Positions 51,331 to 60,155 of a stretch of 64,000 nt of DNA are shown here, one piece after another (position 1 is the stretch's first letter; each line of letters starts with the position of its first letter). A model generated the notes under the pieces. It was not told where the DNA came from, made no database searches, and saw nothing but the letters and a program-made list of their open reading frames with translations. The translations under genes were made by a program, and so were the position numbers. Source of the DNA: PALSA-610 sp038213435 (GTDB taxonomy: Bacteria; Actinomycetota; Acidimicrobiia; IMCC26256; PALSA-610). Where the stretch lies: contig JBBQTI010000019.1 of the NCBI GenBank assembly GCA_038213435.1, positions 1 through 64,000 on the forward strand. Direction: 5' to 3'.

Positions 51331-52695
51331 TCAGCGTTGTACGAGCTCGGCGAGCCGGAACGCGAGGTCGAGCGACTGGCGGGCGTTGAGCCGCGGGTCA
51401 CAACGCGTCTCGTATTTGTTCTCGAGCTGTTCGCCGCGCACGTCGTCGCCGCCGCCGAGGCATTCTGTGACATCGGCGCCCGTCAGCTCGACGTGCACGG
51501 CGCCGGGCCACACATCGGCCGTCCGACACGCCAGAAAAAACTGCTCGACCTCGTGCATGACCGCGTCGAAGTGTCGGGTCTTGTAGCCGCTCTCGTGCGC
51601 GTAGGTGTTGCCGTGCATCGGATCGCACGCCCATACGACCGGATGACCGGCCCGGGTCACCGCGCGTAACAGGGGCGGCAGCTTCTCGGTGACGTTGTCG
51701 GCGCCCATCCGGCTCACGAGTACCAAACGTCCGGGCTCGCGGGCCGGGTCGAGCCGCCGGCACAACGCCACCGCGTCGTCGGGTGTGGCGTCGGGTCCGA
51801 GCTTTACGCCGATCGGGTTCTGCACGCCGGAGAGGAACTCGACGTGCGCGCCGTCGACCTGTCGGGTGCGTTCGCCGACCCACAACAGGTGAGCGGAGCA
51901 GTCGTACCAATCGCCGGTCAGGCTGTCGCGGCGGGTGAGCGCCTCCTCGAACGCGAGTATCAGCGCTTCGTGCGAGGTGTAGAAGTCGACGGCGTGCAGC
52001 TGCGTCTCGTGGGCGAGGTCGATACCGCACGCGGCCATGAAACGCAGTGCCCGCTCGATACCGTCGGCGACCTCTTCGTAGCGGCGACCCTCACTGCGCG
52101 ACGCGAGGAATTCCAGGTTCCACTGGTGCACGCGGTTGAGGTCGGCGAAGCCACCTTTCGTAAAGGCCCGCAACAGGTTGAGCGTAGCCGCGGCCTGGTT
52201 GTAACCGCGCAGCATGCGCCGCGGGTCGGGGCGGCGGGCGATGGCATCGAACGCGAAGTCGTTCACGATGTCGCCGAAATATGACGGCAGCTCCATGCCG
52301 TCGCGCTTCTCGACGGCCGACGAGCGCGGCTTGGCGAACTGTCCCGCGATCCGCCCGACCTTCACGGTCGGGACGCCGGTGCTGTACGTCAGCACCACCG
52401 ACATTTGCAGGATCACCTTGAGCTTGTCGCGGATGCTGTCGGCCGTGAACTCCGCAAACGACTCCGCGCAGTCGCCCGCGTGCAGCAGGAAGCCGTCACC
52501 CTTGCTGACGGCTGCGAGCGATTCGCGTAGCGAGCGCGCTTCGCCCGCGAACACGAGCGGGGGCATGCGGCGCAGCTCGTCGGTCACGTCGTCGAGCTCG
52601 GCCGTCTCGGGCCACTCGGGCTGGTGCGCGGCCGCGCGTCGGCGCCAGCTCGCAGGTTCCCAGTCGAAGTTGCCCAAAGGGACGGGTGCGGTCAT
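51331..52695 (-). CDS. aroG: Class II DAHP synthase
   Basis: Plant/mycobacterial-type 3-deoxy-D-arabino-heptulosonate 7-phosphate synthase of 454 residues, condensing PEP with erythrose 4-phosphate to open the shikimate pathway. Blocks LLHAGDCAESFAEF (metal Cys), VGRIAGQFAKPRS, HWNLEFL-type VHQWNLEF, LVSRMGADNV, CDPMHGNTY and GGGDDVRG are all present. Gene order aroG-bpa places it upstream of kgd on the same strand with a 115-base gap. Confidence 0.95.
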   Translation of the reverse strand: MTAPVPLGNFDWEPASWRRRAAAHQPEWPETAELDDVTDELRRMPPLVFAGEARSLRESLAAVSKGDGFLLHAGDCAESFAEFTADSIRDKLKVILQMSVVLTYSTGVPTVKVGRIAGQFAKPRSSAVEKRDGMELPSYFGDIVNDFAFDAIARRPDPRRMLRGYNQAAATLNLLRAFTKGGFADLNRVHQWNLEFLASRSEGRRYEEVADGIERALRFMAACGIDLAHETQLHAVDFYTSHEALILAFEEALTRRDSLTGDWYDCSAHLLWVGERTRQVDGAHVEFLSGVQNPIGVKLGPDATPDDAVALCRRLDPAREPGRLVLVSRMGADNVTEKLPPLLRAVTRAGHPVVWACDPMHGNTYAHESGYKTRHFDAVMHEVEQFFLACRTADVWPGAVHVELTGADVTECLGGGDDVRGEQLENKYETRCDPRLNARQSLDLAFRLAELVQR

Positions 52696-52726
52696 GAATC
52701 GATCACGTCATCGGTTAGGGCACGGA

Positions 52727-53248
52727 TCAGAGGTACGCGCCGGGCGTGCGCTCGCCGGTGCCGCCCATCTCGAGCGGTCGTCGGTTCCGCATCTCCTCGA
52801 ATTGGCGCTGCGCCTGGATCTGCTGCGTGAACAGCGTGGCCTGGATGCCGTGGAAGAGCCCTTCGAGCCAGCCGACCAGCTGCGCCTGCGCGATGCGCAA
52901 CTCGGCGTCACTCGGCATTTCCGTCGTGAACGGCAGCGTCACGTCGGCGAGCTCCTGGCGAAGGTCGGGCGAGAGGATCTCCTGGAGCTCGCGGATGGAG
53001 CGCTCGTGGATCTCCTTGAGCGACCGGCGACCGGCGTCGTCGAGCGGAGCCCGGCGTGCTTCGTCGAGCAGTGCGCGCACCATCGCCGCGATCCGGATGA
53101 GCTTGGTCGGGCGCGCGACCTGTTCGACGCCACCGGCGGACTCTTCGGGGGTCGGCGGCATGTCGACGACTTCGGGGGTGACCGGTCCGTCGACGCCGGA
53201 AGCGCCGTCGGCGGAATTGCTCTCGGTGCCGGGGGGGATCTGGGTCAC
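52727..53248 (-). CDS. bpa: Bacterial proteasome activator Bpa
   Basis: ATP-independent ring activator of the 20S proteasome, 173 residues. The helical core matches Rv3780: ARPTKLIRIAAMVRALLDEA, then SIRELQEILSPDLRQEL and PSDAELRIAQAQLVGWLEGLF. The C-terminus GERTPGAYL ends in a Tyr at the penultimate position, the HbYX-like motif used to dock into the proteasome (GQYL in mycobacteria). The GTG at 53248 has TACCAT 8 bases upstream. No proteasome subunit gene is in the window. Confidence 0.9.
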   Translation of the reverse strand: MTQIPPGTESNSADGASGVDGPVTPEVVDMPPTPEESAGGVEQVARPTKLIRIAAMVRALLDEARRAPLDDAGRRSLKEIHERSIRELQEILSPDLRQELADVTLPFTTEMPSDAELRIAQAQLVGWLEGLFHGIQATLFTQQIQAQRQFEEMRNRRPLEMGGTGERTPGAYL

Positions 53249-53256
53249 GGACGGGA

Positions 53257-53262
53257 ATGGTA
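53257..53262 (-). promoter_or_regulatory. Leaderless -10 box of bpa
   Basis: TACCAT on the minus strand, 8 bases before the GTG at 53248. Confidence 0.5.
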
Positions 53263-53291
53263 CCGGCGGGCCGGCGGCGCATCCCGGTGAT

Positions 53292-54470
53292 TCAGACCAG
53301 GGCCGTCCTACGCCGGGGCGCCGGACCGTCGACGGCGACGAGGTTGGCGAGACGCGGATCGTTCGAGAACACCTCGATGATCGGTTCCCGCATGCCGAGC
53401 CGGCGTTGCAGCCGCTCCACCTCGAGCTCCTGGTTCCAGAGAACGAACGTGACCACCATTCCTTCGTTGCCGGCGCGGGCGGTGCGTCCGGAGCGGTGCA
53501 CATACGACTTCTGCTCTTCGGGCGGGTCGTAGTGCACGACCACGTCGACGTCGTCGACGTGAATGCCGCGGGCGGCAACATCGGTCGCCACGAGTAGGCC
53601 GTGCTCCTCCTCTTGGAAGTCGCGCAGCGCCTTCTCCCGCGCCGATTGGCGCAGGTCGCCGTGGATCGCAGCCGCGGCCACGCCCTCGCGCTTGAGCTGT
53701 GAGACCAGCTTGTCGGCACCGCGTTTCGTGCGGACGAAGACCAGCGTGCGGGAAACGCCTTCGGAGATGGCGGCGAGGACCTTGATCCGGTCGAGCTCGT
53801 GCACCTTCAAGAAGCGGTGCAACATCTCGTCCACGTCTTGTGTCTCGGATACGACCTCGTGCAGGACCGGATCGCGCATGTAGCGGCGCACCAGGACGTC
53901 GACCTCGCGGTCGAGGGTCGCGGAGAACAGCAGCGTCTGACGGTTGTCGGGCACCTTGCGCATGATCCACTCGACCTGCGGGAGGAAGCCCATGTCGGCC
54001 ATGCGGTCGGCCTCGTCGATGATGAGGATCCCGATGTCGTCGAGGTCGAGCTCACCTCGTTCGAGCAGGTCGATCAACCGGCCCGGTGTCGCGACCGCGA
54101 CCTCGATCTTGCGGGAGAGGTTGCGGATCTGGCGGTCCATCGAGGTGCCGCCGTAGAACGCGGCGACGCGCACACCGATCTGCTTGCCGATCGGGTTCAG
54201 CACGTCGACGACCTGCTTGGCGAGCTCGCGGGTCGGAACGAGGACGAGCGCCGCAGGATGGCCCGGGCGCGACGCGCGGACCGTCTGGAGGGCGGGCAGA
54301 CCGAACGCGAGCGTCTTACCCGAGCCGGTCTTGGCCTTGCCGCAGACGTCTCGCCCGGCCAGCGCATCTTCGATCGTCGCGGCCTGGACGGGAAATGGTT
54401 CGTCGATGCCCTGCGCCGTGAGGGCGTCGACGATCTCGGCCCTGAGGCCGAGCTCTCGGAATGTGGTCAC
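53292..54470 (-). CDS. DEAD-box RNA helicase
   Basis: ATP-dependent RNA helicase of 392 residues. Motifs in order: Q motif FPVQAATI, I AKTGSGKT, Ia PTRELAKQ, Ib TPGRLIDL, II IDEADRM, III SATL, IV LVFVRTK, V ATDVAARGIH, VI HRSGRTARAG. It lacks the long C-terminal tail of DeaD, ending soon after motif VI with a basic APRRRTALV, so it resembles a minimal RhlE-type enzyme. GAGGAG lies 4 bases before the GTG at 54470. Confidence 0.92.
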   Translation of the reverse strand: MTTFRELGLRAEIVDALTAQGIDEPFPVQAATIEDALAGRDVCGKAKTGSGKTLAFGLPALQTVRASRPGHPAALVLVPTRELAKQVVDVLNPIGKQIGVRVAAFYGGTSMDRQIRNLSRKIEVAVATPGRLIDLLERGELDLDDIGILIIDEADRMADMGFLPQVEWIMRKVPDNRQTLLFSATLDREVDVLVRRYMRDPVLHEVVSETQDVDEMLHRFLKVHELDRIKVLAAISEGVSRTLVFVRTKRGADKLVSQLKREGVAAAAIHGDLRQSAREKALRDFQEEEHGLLVATDVAARGIHVDDVDVVVHYDPPEEQKSYVHRSGRTARAGNEGMVVTFVLWNQELEVERLQRRLGMREPIIEVFSNDPRLANLVAVDGPAPRRRTALV

Positions 54471-54695
54471 GTTGCTCCTCAACCTGTACGTCGCGTCGGA
54501 GGCCGATCCTCGGCATCTCCGAACGGGAAACAGGTGAGGGACGGCCGCGGGCCCCGGCAGATGGTCGTGGGACCCGAACACCCAGAATAGCTGGTCAGGA
54601 CCACTGGTCAGCACATCGACCCTTGCCGGCCGCGATCTGAGTGCATTCGGGTTCGGTGTGGGCAGGCGCTCGGGCGGGTGTGGCAGGGCGTGAAT

Positions 54696-54701
54696 TAGCG
54701 T
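54696..54701 (+). promoter_or_regulatory. Leaderless -10 box of the amidohydrolase gene
   Basis: TAGCGT lies 7 bases before the GTG at 54709. Confidence 0.5.
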
Positions 54702-54708
54702 CGCGCGC

Positions 54709-55953
54709 GTGCCCTACGCGACGAGACCGATGCACGACGCCGACTCGCACATCATGGAGCCCGCCGACTGGCTGCATCCCTACCTCGACGCGCGCACCCG
54801 GGAGCGGTTCCCCCTCGTGTGGAACGACGTCAACGAGGACACGACGCCGCTCGACGCGGTCGAACACGCCACTTCCGTGCACCGCGATCCGTCGTACCGT
54901 GCCGACGACGCGGCCCAGATCACCCTGCGCAAGAACTTCCTCGCGACGGGCTCGTTCCTGAACACCGACCGGGGTGCTGCGCTCGACCTGCTCGGCTTCG
55001 CGAGCCAACTCGTGTTCGACACGTTCACGAGCCCGCACGTGCTCCGCTTCGATCGCGACGGCGACCACGAGCTCGCGGTCACGCTCGCGCGTGCACAACA
55101 TCGCGCGGTGCTCGACTGGTGTTCAGTCGATCCGCGCCTCCTTCCAGTCACTGTCGTGCCGGTTGGCGACACCTCGGCCGCGGTCGCGCTCACCACCAAG
55201 GCGATCCACGCGGGCAGCGCGGGGATCTGGATCGGACAGTATCCGGCGGGGCACTCGCCCAGTCACGTCGCCCTCGAACCGATATGGGCTGAGTGCGCGG
55301 AGGCGGGGGTGCCCGTAGTGCTGCACGTTGCCGGCGCCGGCGCGAACGTGATGGCGACCGACTTCTTCGACAACGGTCTGCCTCCCGTGCCCGACTTTCA
55401 CGGCGGCGACACGAACTTCAAGTCGATCGACTATCTCTCGATTCCCCTCCCGGTCATGCAGACGCTGAACGCGTTGATCATCGACGGTGTGCTGATGCGT
55501 CATCCGGCGCTTCGGATCGGCGTGATCGAGCTGGGCGCAACCTGGGTGCCGGGGTGGATGCGCTCGCTCGACTCCGCGCACGAAGCGTTCCGCAACAACG
55601 AGTCCCGGCTGCAGCAGATGGATCTCAGGCCGAGCGAGTACGTGCAGCGTCAGGTGCGAGTCACACCGTACCCACACGAGGACACGGGCTGGACCATTGC
55701 CAATGCCGGCGACGACGTGTGCATGTTCTCGTCCGACTTCCCGCACGTCGAAGGCGGCCGCAATCCCATTGCGCGCTTCGAGCGCAGCATGGATGCCGCC
55801 GGCGTCGGCACCGAGGCCCGCGAGCGTTTCTACGTCGAGAACTTCGACGACCTGCTGGGTCCGGTGCTCGATCGCCGCGGCGTCTCGGTCGGTTCCGAAC
55901 TCGATGCTTACTCTCGCACCGCCCGCAACGTGCGGCGCCAGACCGAGCGATAG
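54709..55953 (+). CDS. Amidohydrolase family 2 metal-dependent hydrolase
   Basis: TIM-barrel hydrolase of 414 residues in the Amidohydro_2 group (decarboxylases and hydrolases of aromatic or acyl compounds). The first metal motif DADSHIMEPADWL is at residues 10-22, the third-strand His is in PVVLHVAGAG, and the late Asp is in MFSSDFPHVEGGRNP. The substrate is unknown. The last 46 bases overlap the convergent parA-like gene. Confidence 0.85.
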   Translation: MPYATRPMHDADSHIMEPADWLHPYLDARTRERFPLVWNDVNEDTTPLDAVEHATSVHRDPSYRADDAAQITLRKNFLATGSFLNTDRGAALDLLGFASQLVFDTFTSPHVLRFDRDGDHELAVTLARAQHRAVLDWCSVDPRLLPVTVVPVGDTSAAVALTTKAIHAGSAGIWIGQYPAGHSPSHVALEPIWAECAEAGVPVVLHVAGAGANVMATDFFDNGLPPVPDFHGGDTNFKSIDYLSIPLPVMQTLNALIIDGVLMRHPALRIGVIELGATWVPGWMRSLDSAHEAFRNNESRLQQMDLRPSEYVQRQVRVTPYPHEDTGWTIANAGDDVCMFSSDFPHVEGGRNPIARFERSMDAAGVGTEARERFYVENFDDLLGPVLDRRGVSVGSELDAYSRTARNVRRQTER

Positions 55954-56501
55954 GCGTCGATCCCGTCGGGCGACAGCGATCCTTCGGGACCGGTCGCGAT
56001 CGTCACGCGCTCGGGCACACTGCCCCAAATGGCGACGCCGGCCTCGCTCCACGCGGCGACGACGTCCTGGTAGTCGCGGGTGTAGGTGCGGGCCGAACAG
56101 ATCACGAGACCGACCGGCACCTTGCGCGGCACGAGGTCGAGCACCGCTTCGACGCGCGCGGTCTCGACGCCACCGATGCGCGTCGGCACGACGACGACGT
56201 CGGCGCGCTCGATCGCTTTCACCAGAAGACGCTCGTTGCCGGGTGGCGTGTCGACGACCGCGACCTCCTCGGTGTCGATCCGGTCGAGCGCCTTCATCAG
56301 CAGCCGATCGGTCGGTGCTTCGACGAGGGACAGCCGCTCGAGGTGTTCGTCTTCGGCGCTCTCGATCCAGTCCGCGGCGCTGGCCTGCGGATCGGCGTCG
56401 ACGACGGTGGCCGGCCGGCGGGCGGCCGCCAGGGCCCCGAGATAAACCGCTGTGGTCGTCTTGCCGACCCCGCCCTTGAGTGCCGCGACCACGATGATCA
56501 T
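55908..56501 (-). CDS. ParA/MinD-like ATPase
   Basis: Orphan ParA family ATPase of 197 residues: deviant Walker A ALKGGVGKTTTAVYLGALA, Walker B-like VVDADPQASAADWI, and VDTPPGNERLLVKAIE. It lacks an N-terminal DNA-binding domain and has no parB neighbour, so it is unlikely to be the chromosomal partitioning ATPase and could position another cellular cargo. Predicted leaderless ATG. Confidence 0.85.
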   Translation of the reverse strand: MIIVVAALKGGVGKTTTAVYLGALAAARRPATVVDADPQASAADWIESAEDEHLERLSLVEAPTDRLLMKALDRIDTEEVAVVDTPPGNERLLVKAIERADVVVVPTRIGGVETARVEAVLDLVPRKVPVGLVICSARTYTRDYQDVVAAWSEAGVAIWGSVPERVTIATGPEGSLSPDGIDAYRSVWRRTLRAVRE

Positions 56502-56507
56502 CGCCCG

Positions 56508-56513
56508 AACGTA
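56508..56513 (-). promoter_or_regulatory. Leaderless -10 box of the parA-like gene
   Basis: TACGTT on the minus strand, 6 bases before the ATG at 56501. Confidence 0.45.
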
Positions 56514-56592
56514 TCGAGTCGGGCGGCCCGGCCCCCAACCCGTCCGGCCCCGGTCCGGCCCGGAGGCTGCGCGTCCCGGGCCGACGCCGCGT

Positions 56593-56614
56593 CCTACCTA
56601 CTGGTAGGTAGGCT
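56593..56614 (+). promoter_or_regulatory. Perfect 9-base-arm palindrome over the desaturase -10 box
   Basis: Inverted repeat CCTACCTAC (56593-56601), TG, GTAGGTAGG (56604-56612). The -10 box TAGGCT (56609-56614) shares its right arm and lies 6 bases before the ATG at 56621. The symmetry and GTAGGTAGG half-site resemble TetR-type operators that control fatty-acid genes; a bound dimer would cover the promoter. Confidence 0.65.
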
Positions 56615-56620
56615 GGGTCC

Positions 56621-57553
56621 ATGACGACCACCCTGATGACCCCGACGACCCCAGCCGACCTGGTCGAGCTTCTCACTCCGCAGGTCGCGCGTCTGTACGA
56701 GCGCCATCTCGCGACGACGAAGTCGTGGCTGCCGCACGAGCTGATCCCGTGGGAACGTGCGACCGCGTCGAGGCCGCGCGACGCCTGGGATCCGGCGAGC
56801 TCCACGCTCCCCTCCGGCGTGCGCAGCGCACTCGTCGTCAATCTCCTCACGGAGGACAACCTTCCTTACTACTTCGAGACCATCAACCGGGTCTTCGCGA
56901 ACGAAACCTGGCGCGAATGGGCGCGGCGCTGGACCGCGGAGGAGATGCGGCACGGGATCGTGATCCGCGACTACATCACGGTCACGCACGCCGTCGATCT
57001 GGTGGAGCTCGAGCACGCGCGCATGCACCAGGTGTGTGGCGCCCAGGTGCCGCAGCCCGAGTCCGCCGCCGACGCGCTCGCGTACGTCGCGCTGCAGGAG
57101 TTGGCGACGCGCATCTCGCACCGCAACACCGGAAACCTGCTCGAGGACGAGGCCGGCTACAAGGTGATGGCCCGCGTCGCAGCCGACGAGAACCTCCACT
57201 ATCTCTTCTACCGCGACCTCGTGTCGGCGGCGCTGGAGGTCGATCCGTCCGGCACCGTATGCGCGATAGAACGCCAGGTGCGCACCTTCGAGATGCCCGG
57301 CGCCGGCATTCCCGACTTCAGCGCCCACGCGTCGGCGATCGCCGCGGCCGGAATCTACGACTTGGTGTTGCACCACGACCAGGTGCTCGTTCCGGTCGTG
57401 CTGCGCCACTGGGGCATCGAGACGATCGAAGGTCTCAGCCCGGAGGCGGAAGGCGCGCGTGAACGCATCATCGGGCACATCGCGCGCATCGAGCGCGTCG
57501 GCAAGCGGCTCGCAAGTCGCCGATCGTCGGGGTCGGTCGCCGGGCGCGCATGA
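56621..57553 (+). CDS. Acyl-ACP desaturase (DesA-like)
   Basis: Soluble di-iron desaturase of 310 residues that introduces a double bond into acyl-ACP or acyl-CoA chains. Iron ligands are seen in LLTEDNLPYYFE, TAEEMRHGIVIRDY, and AADENLHYLFYRDL; a middle helix has LQELATRISHRNTG. Actinobacterial DesA1/DesA2 relatives make monounsaturated precursors of membrane lipids. Expression is probably repressible through the palindrome that covers its promoter. Confidence 0.88.
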   Translation: MTTTLMTPTTPADLVELLTPQVARLYERHLATTKSWLPHELIPWERATASRPRDAWDPASSTLPSGVRSALVVNLLTEDNLPYYFETINRVFANETWREWARRWTAEEMRHGIVIRDYITVTHAVDLVELEHARMHQVCGAQVPQPESAADALAYVALQELATRISHRNTGNLLEDEAGYKVMARVAADENLHYLFYRDLVSAALEVDPSGTVCAIERQVRTFEMPGAGIPDFSAHASAIAAAGIYDLVLHHDQVLVPVVLRHWGIETIEGLSPEAEGARERIIGHIARIERVGKRLASRRSSGSVAGRA

Positions 57554-57592
57554 CGGGTTGAGGCTCACCGGAAAGTGACCGCGGGTGGCCTC

Positions 57593-57598
57593 TATGGT
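57593..57598 (+). promoter_or_regulatory. Leaderless -10 box of the CNB-flavoprotein gene
   Basis: TATGGT lies 8 bases before the GTG at 57607. Confidence 0.45.
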
Positions 57599-57606
57599 GA
57601 CCGCGC

Positions 57607-59295
57607 GTGAGCGACAACGGCGGGGGTGAAGCCGCCCCGGCGATCCTCGATATCGACGACGACGGCCCCGCGGCTGCCACGCTCGACGGGCCGGTGCGCG
57701 ACGAGCTCCTGGAGTTCGGCGAAGTGCGCTCGATCGCAAAGGGCGATGTCCTGTACCACGCGGGCGACGATGCGCCTGCCTTCTTCGTGGTCGTCGAGGG
57801 TGAAGTCGAGATTGTCCGGCAGGACAACAACGAAGAGGTGGTCGCGAGGCACGGCGCGGGTCGGTTCCTCGGTGAGTTGAACCTGCTCACCGGGCAACGG
57901 ACTTATCTCACGGCTCGCGTCACCAGAGCGGGACGCGTGCTGGCCATCGACCTCGCGACGTTCCGTCGGATCATGAGCACCAAGCCGGATTTCTCCGACA
58001 CGGTCTTCCGGGCCTTCGTCGCTCGGCGCAAATTGCTGCGTGAGGGCGCCGGTGCCGGCGCCATACGCATCATCGGTTCGCGATACTCGCCCGAGGCGGT
58101 GGCCTTGCGGGCGTTCGCGAATCGCTCTCGGCTTCCTCATACGTGGATCGACCTGGAGGACATCGACGATCCTCCGGTGTTCCTCGCGAGCATGGGTGTC
58201 CGCCCGCGCGACGTGCCGGTCGTGGTGACTCCGACCGCGTCGCTTCAGAGACCGACGCCCGGCGAGTTCGCCGCCCATCTCGGTCTCACGTACACCAACG
58301 TCCCGGGCTCCATCAGCGACCTCGTCGTCGTCGGCACCGGTCCGGCCGGCCTCGCGGCCGCGGTGTACGGCGCATCCGAGGGACTCGATACCGTCTCGTT
58401 CGACGCGGTTGCCGCGGGTGGCCAGGCCGGTGCCAGCTCGCGCATCGAGAACTACGTGGGCTTTCCGAACGGCGTCTCCGGTGAAGACCTGGTCGCGCGC
58501 GCCGCGATCCAGGCGATACGCCTCGGCGCGCGTCTCAGCGCCCCGTGCGAGGTCGCGGGCCTGCGTGTCGAAGAGGGCTTCCACGTCGTCGTCCTGTCCG
58601 ACGGCAGCGAGATCTCGTCCCGAGCGGTGATCATCGCGTCGGGGGCGCGCTATCGGCGGCTCGAGGTCGACGACCTCGAGCGTTTCGAAGGCGCAGGCGT
58701 CTACTACGCCGCGACGGATCTCGAAGTGCGTGTGTGTGTCGGCACCAACGTGATCGTCGTCGGTGGCGGCAACTCGGCCGGTCAAGCCGCCATCTACCTG
58801 GCGCACCAGGCCGGTCCGATGTCGCTCGTCGTCCGCAGAGGCGAGCTCGGGGCGACCATGTCGCAATACCTCATCGCCCGCATCGAAGCCGACGAACGGA
58901 TCGACGTGTTGACGCACACCGAGGTGCGCGCCCTCGGCGGTGACACCCATCTCGAGCAGGTCACGCTCGAGAACACGCAGACGGGACAGCTCCGCACGAT
59001 GCCGTGTCAGGGGCTGTTCTGTTTCATCGGCGCGGTCCCGGCCACCGAGTGGCTCGGTGGCAGCGTCGCCCTCGACCGGTCCGGGTTCGTTCTGACCGAC
59101 CGCGCGTTGGCCGACGACGTTGCCGCGTCTTCGGCGTTCGGCGCGCGTGACCCGTTGCCGTTCGAGACGTCAGCGCTCGGGGTGTTCGCGGTCGGCGACG
59201 TCCGGCACGGATCCGTGAAACGCGTCGCCGCCGCGGTCGGCGAAGGATCGAGCGCCGTTCGATCGGTCCACGAGTACCTCGCGACGCACACGTAA
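57607..59295 (+). CDS. Cyclic-nucleotide-binding domain fused to thioredoxin-reductase-like flavoprotein
   Basis: Three-part protein of 562 residues. Residues 25-145 form a cAMP-binding-type domain (FFVVVEGEVEIV, GRFLGELNLLTG). Residues about 155-230 look like a glutaredoxin-like fold (IRIIGSRYSPEAVALRAFAN, DVPVVVTP) without a CxxC. Residues 240-560 are a TrxR-like FAD/NAD(P) unit (VVVGTGPAGLAAAVYGASEG, VIVVGGGNSAGQAAIYLA, GVFAVGDVRHGSVKRVA). The redox CxxC of thioredoxin reductase is absent (GVYYAATDLE at that place), so the acceptor is not thioredoxin in the usual way. Confidence 0.85.
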   Translation: MSDNGGGEAAPAILDIDDDGPAAATLDGPVRDELLEFGEVRSIAKGDVLYHAGDDAPAFFVVVEGEVEIVRQDNNEEVVARHGAGRFLGELNLLTGQRTYLTARVTRAGRVLAIDLATFRRIMSTKPDFSDTVFRAFVARRKLLREGAGAGAIRIIGSRYSPEAVALRAFANRSRLPHTWIDLEDIDDPPVFLASMGVRPRDVPVVVTPTASLQRPTPGEFAAHLGLTYTNVPGSISDLVVVGTGPAGLAAAVYGASEGLDTVSFDAVAAGGQAGASSRIENYVGFPNGVSGEDLVARAAIQAIRLGARLSAPCEVAGLRVEEGFHVVVLSDGSEISSRAVIIASGARYRRLEVDDLERFEGAGVYYAATDLEVRVCVGTNVIVVGGGNSAGQAAIYLAHQAGPMSLVVRRGELGATMSQYLIARIEADERIDVLTHTEVRALGGDTHLEQVTLENTQTGQLRTMPCQGLFCFIGAVPATEWLGGSVALDRSGFVLTDRALADDVAASSAFGARDPLPFETSALGVFAVGDVRHGSVKRVAAAVGEGSSAVRSVHEYLATHT

Positions 59296-59306
59296 GAGCC
59301 GCAGCG

Positions 59307-60155
59307 TCAGGGTTTGACGAATCGGCGGATGAAGTCGAGGGTGGTGTCGGCAACGTCGCGCCAGCCGTGGTCGATAGTGAGCGAGTGCCCGCGACCCGGG
59401 ATCTTGACGATCTCGGTGACACCCTTGTTGCGCTTTTGCTTTTTGTACGACGCGTTCGCGATCGCCCAGGGAACGGTGTGATCCTTCTCGCCGTCGATGA
59501 TGAGCAACGGTCCGCGGTCGGGGTTCTTCGATCTCACCTTCGCTTCGGTCCAAGGATTCAGGTTCGCGGTCGCCGCTTGGAACAGCGGAACCCCCGATCC
59601 CGGCACCGCGTAGGTGTTGTACAACTCCTGCGCCTCGTCTTCGCCGACGGCGTTCGCGAAGGCGAAACGGAACTGCTCGTAGGTGAGCGGCACGGCGCGA
59701 CCATGGTTGGCCGGGTTGCCGAGCACCGGCGCGGCCGACTTGAGGGCCGAAACCGGTAGCGGGAGCACGCCGCGGAACGGCGCGGGATCGATGGCGACCG
59801 TCGCGTCGGCGATCCCGCGACCCGCGAGGATCTGCGCCAACAGCCCGCCGAACGAATGCCCGATGAGCGCGGGCCGCTTCGTGAGCTTGCCGACCACCTC
59901 TTGGAAGTGATCGGCGATCTGCCCCACGGTTTTGTGAGCGAAGACCTCAGGATGCGCGTTCGCCTGCGCGACGGTGTTCGGATCGTCGGGCCAACCGGGT
60001 GCAAGCGTCGTATAGCCGGCGTCGTCGAACAGCGTGCGCCAACGATCCCAACTCATCGGCAACAACCAAAGGCCGTGGATGAACACGACCGGACTGCGAC
60101 CGGACCCGTTGGCCCGAGCGATCTGTTCGGCCTCGTAATCGGTGATGTCGACCAC
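59307..60155 (-). CDS. Alpha/beta hydrolase
   Basis: Hydrolase of 282 residues. The oxyanion region is VVFIHGLWLLPMSWDRW, the nucleophile elbow GHSFGG (Ser near residue 99), the acid in LLIIDGEKDHTVPW and the catalytic His in IPGRGHSLTIDHGW. The substrate is unknown; the closest type is a non-heme chloroperoxidase or esterase-like member. GGAG lies about 9 bases before the GTG at 60155. The gene is convergent with the CNB-flavoprotein gene, 11 bases apart. Confidence 0.85.
   Translation of the reverse strand: MVDITDYEAEQIARANGSGRSPVVFIHGLWLLPMSWDRWRTLFDDAGYTTLAPGWPDDPNTVAQANAHPEVFAHKTVGQIADHFQEVVGKLTKRPALIGHSFGGLLAQILAGRGIADATVAIDPAPFRGVLPLPVSALKSAAPVLGNPANHGRAVPLTYEQFRFAFANAVGEDEAQELYNTYAVPGSGVPLFQAATANLNPWTEAKVRSKNPDRGPLLIIDGEKDHTVPWAIANASYKKQKRNKGVTEIVKIPGRGHSLTIDHGWRDVADTTLDFIRRFVKP

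Noticed and set aside
55908..56501. Chromosome or plasmid partition locus
   Set aside because: The ParA-like ATPase has no parB partner, no parS-like repeats and no replication gene nearby.
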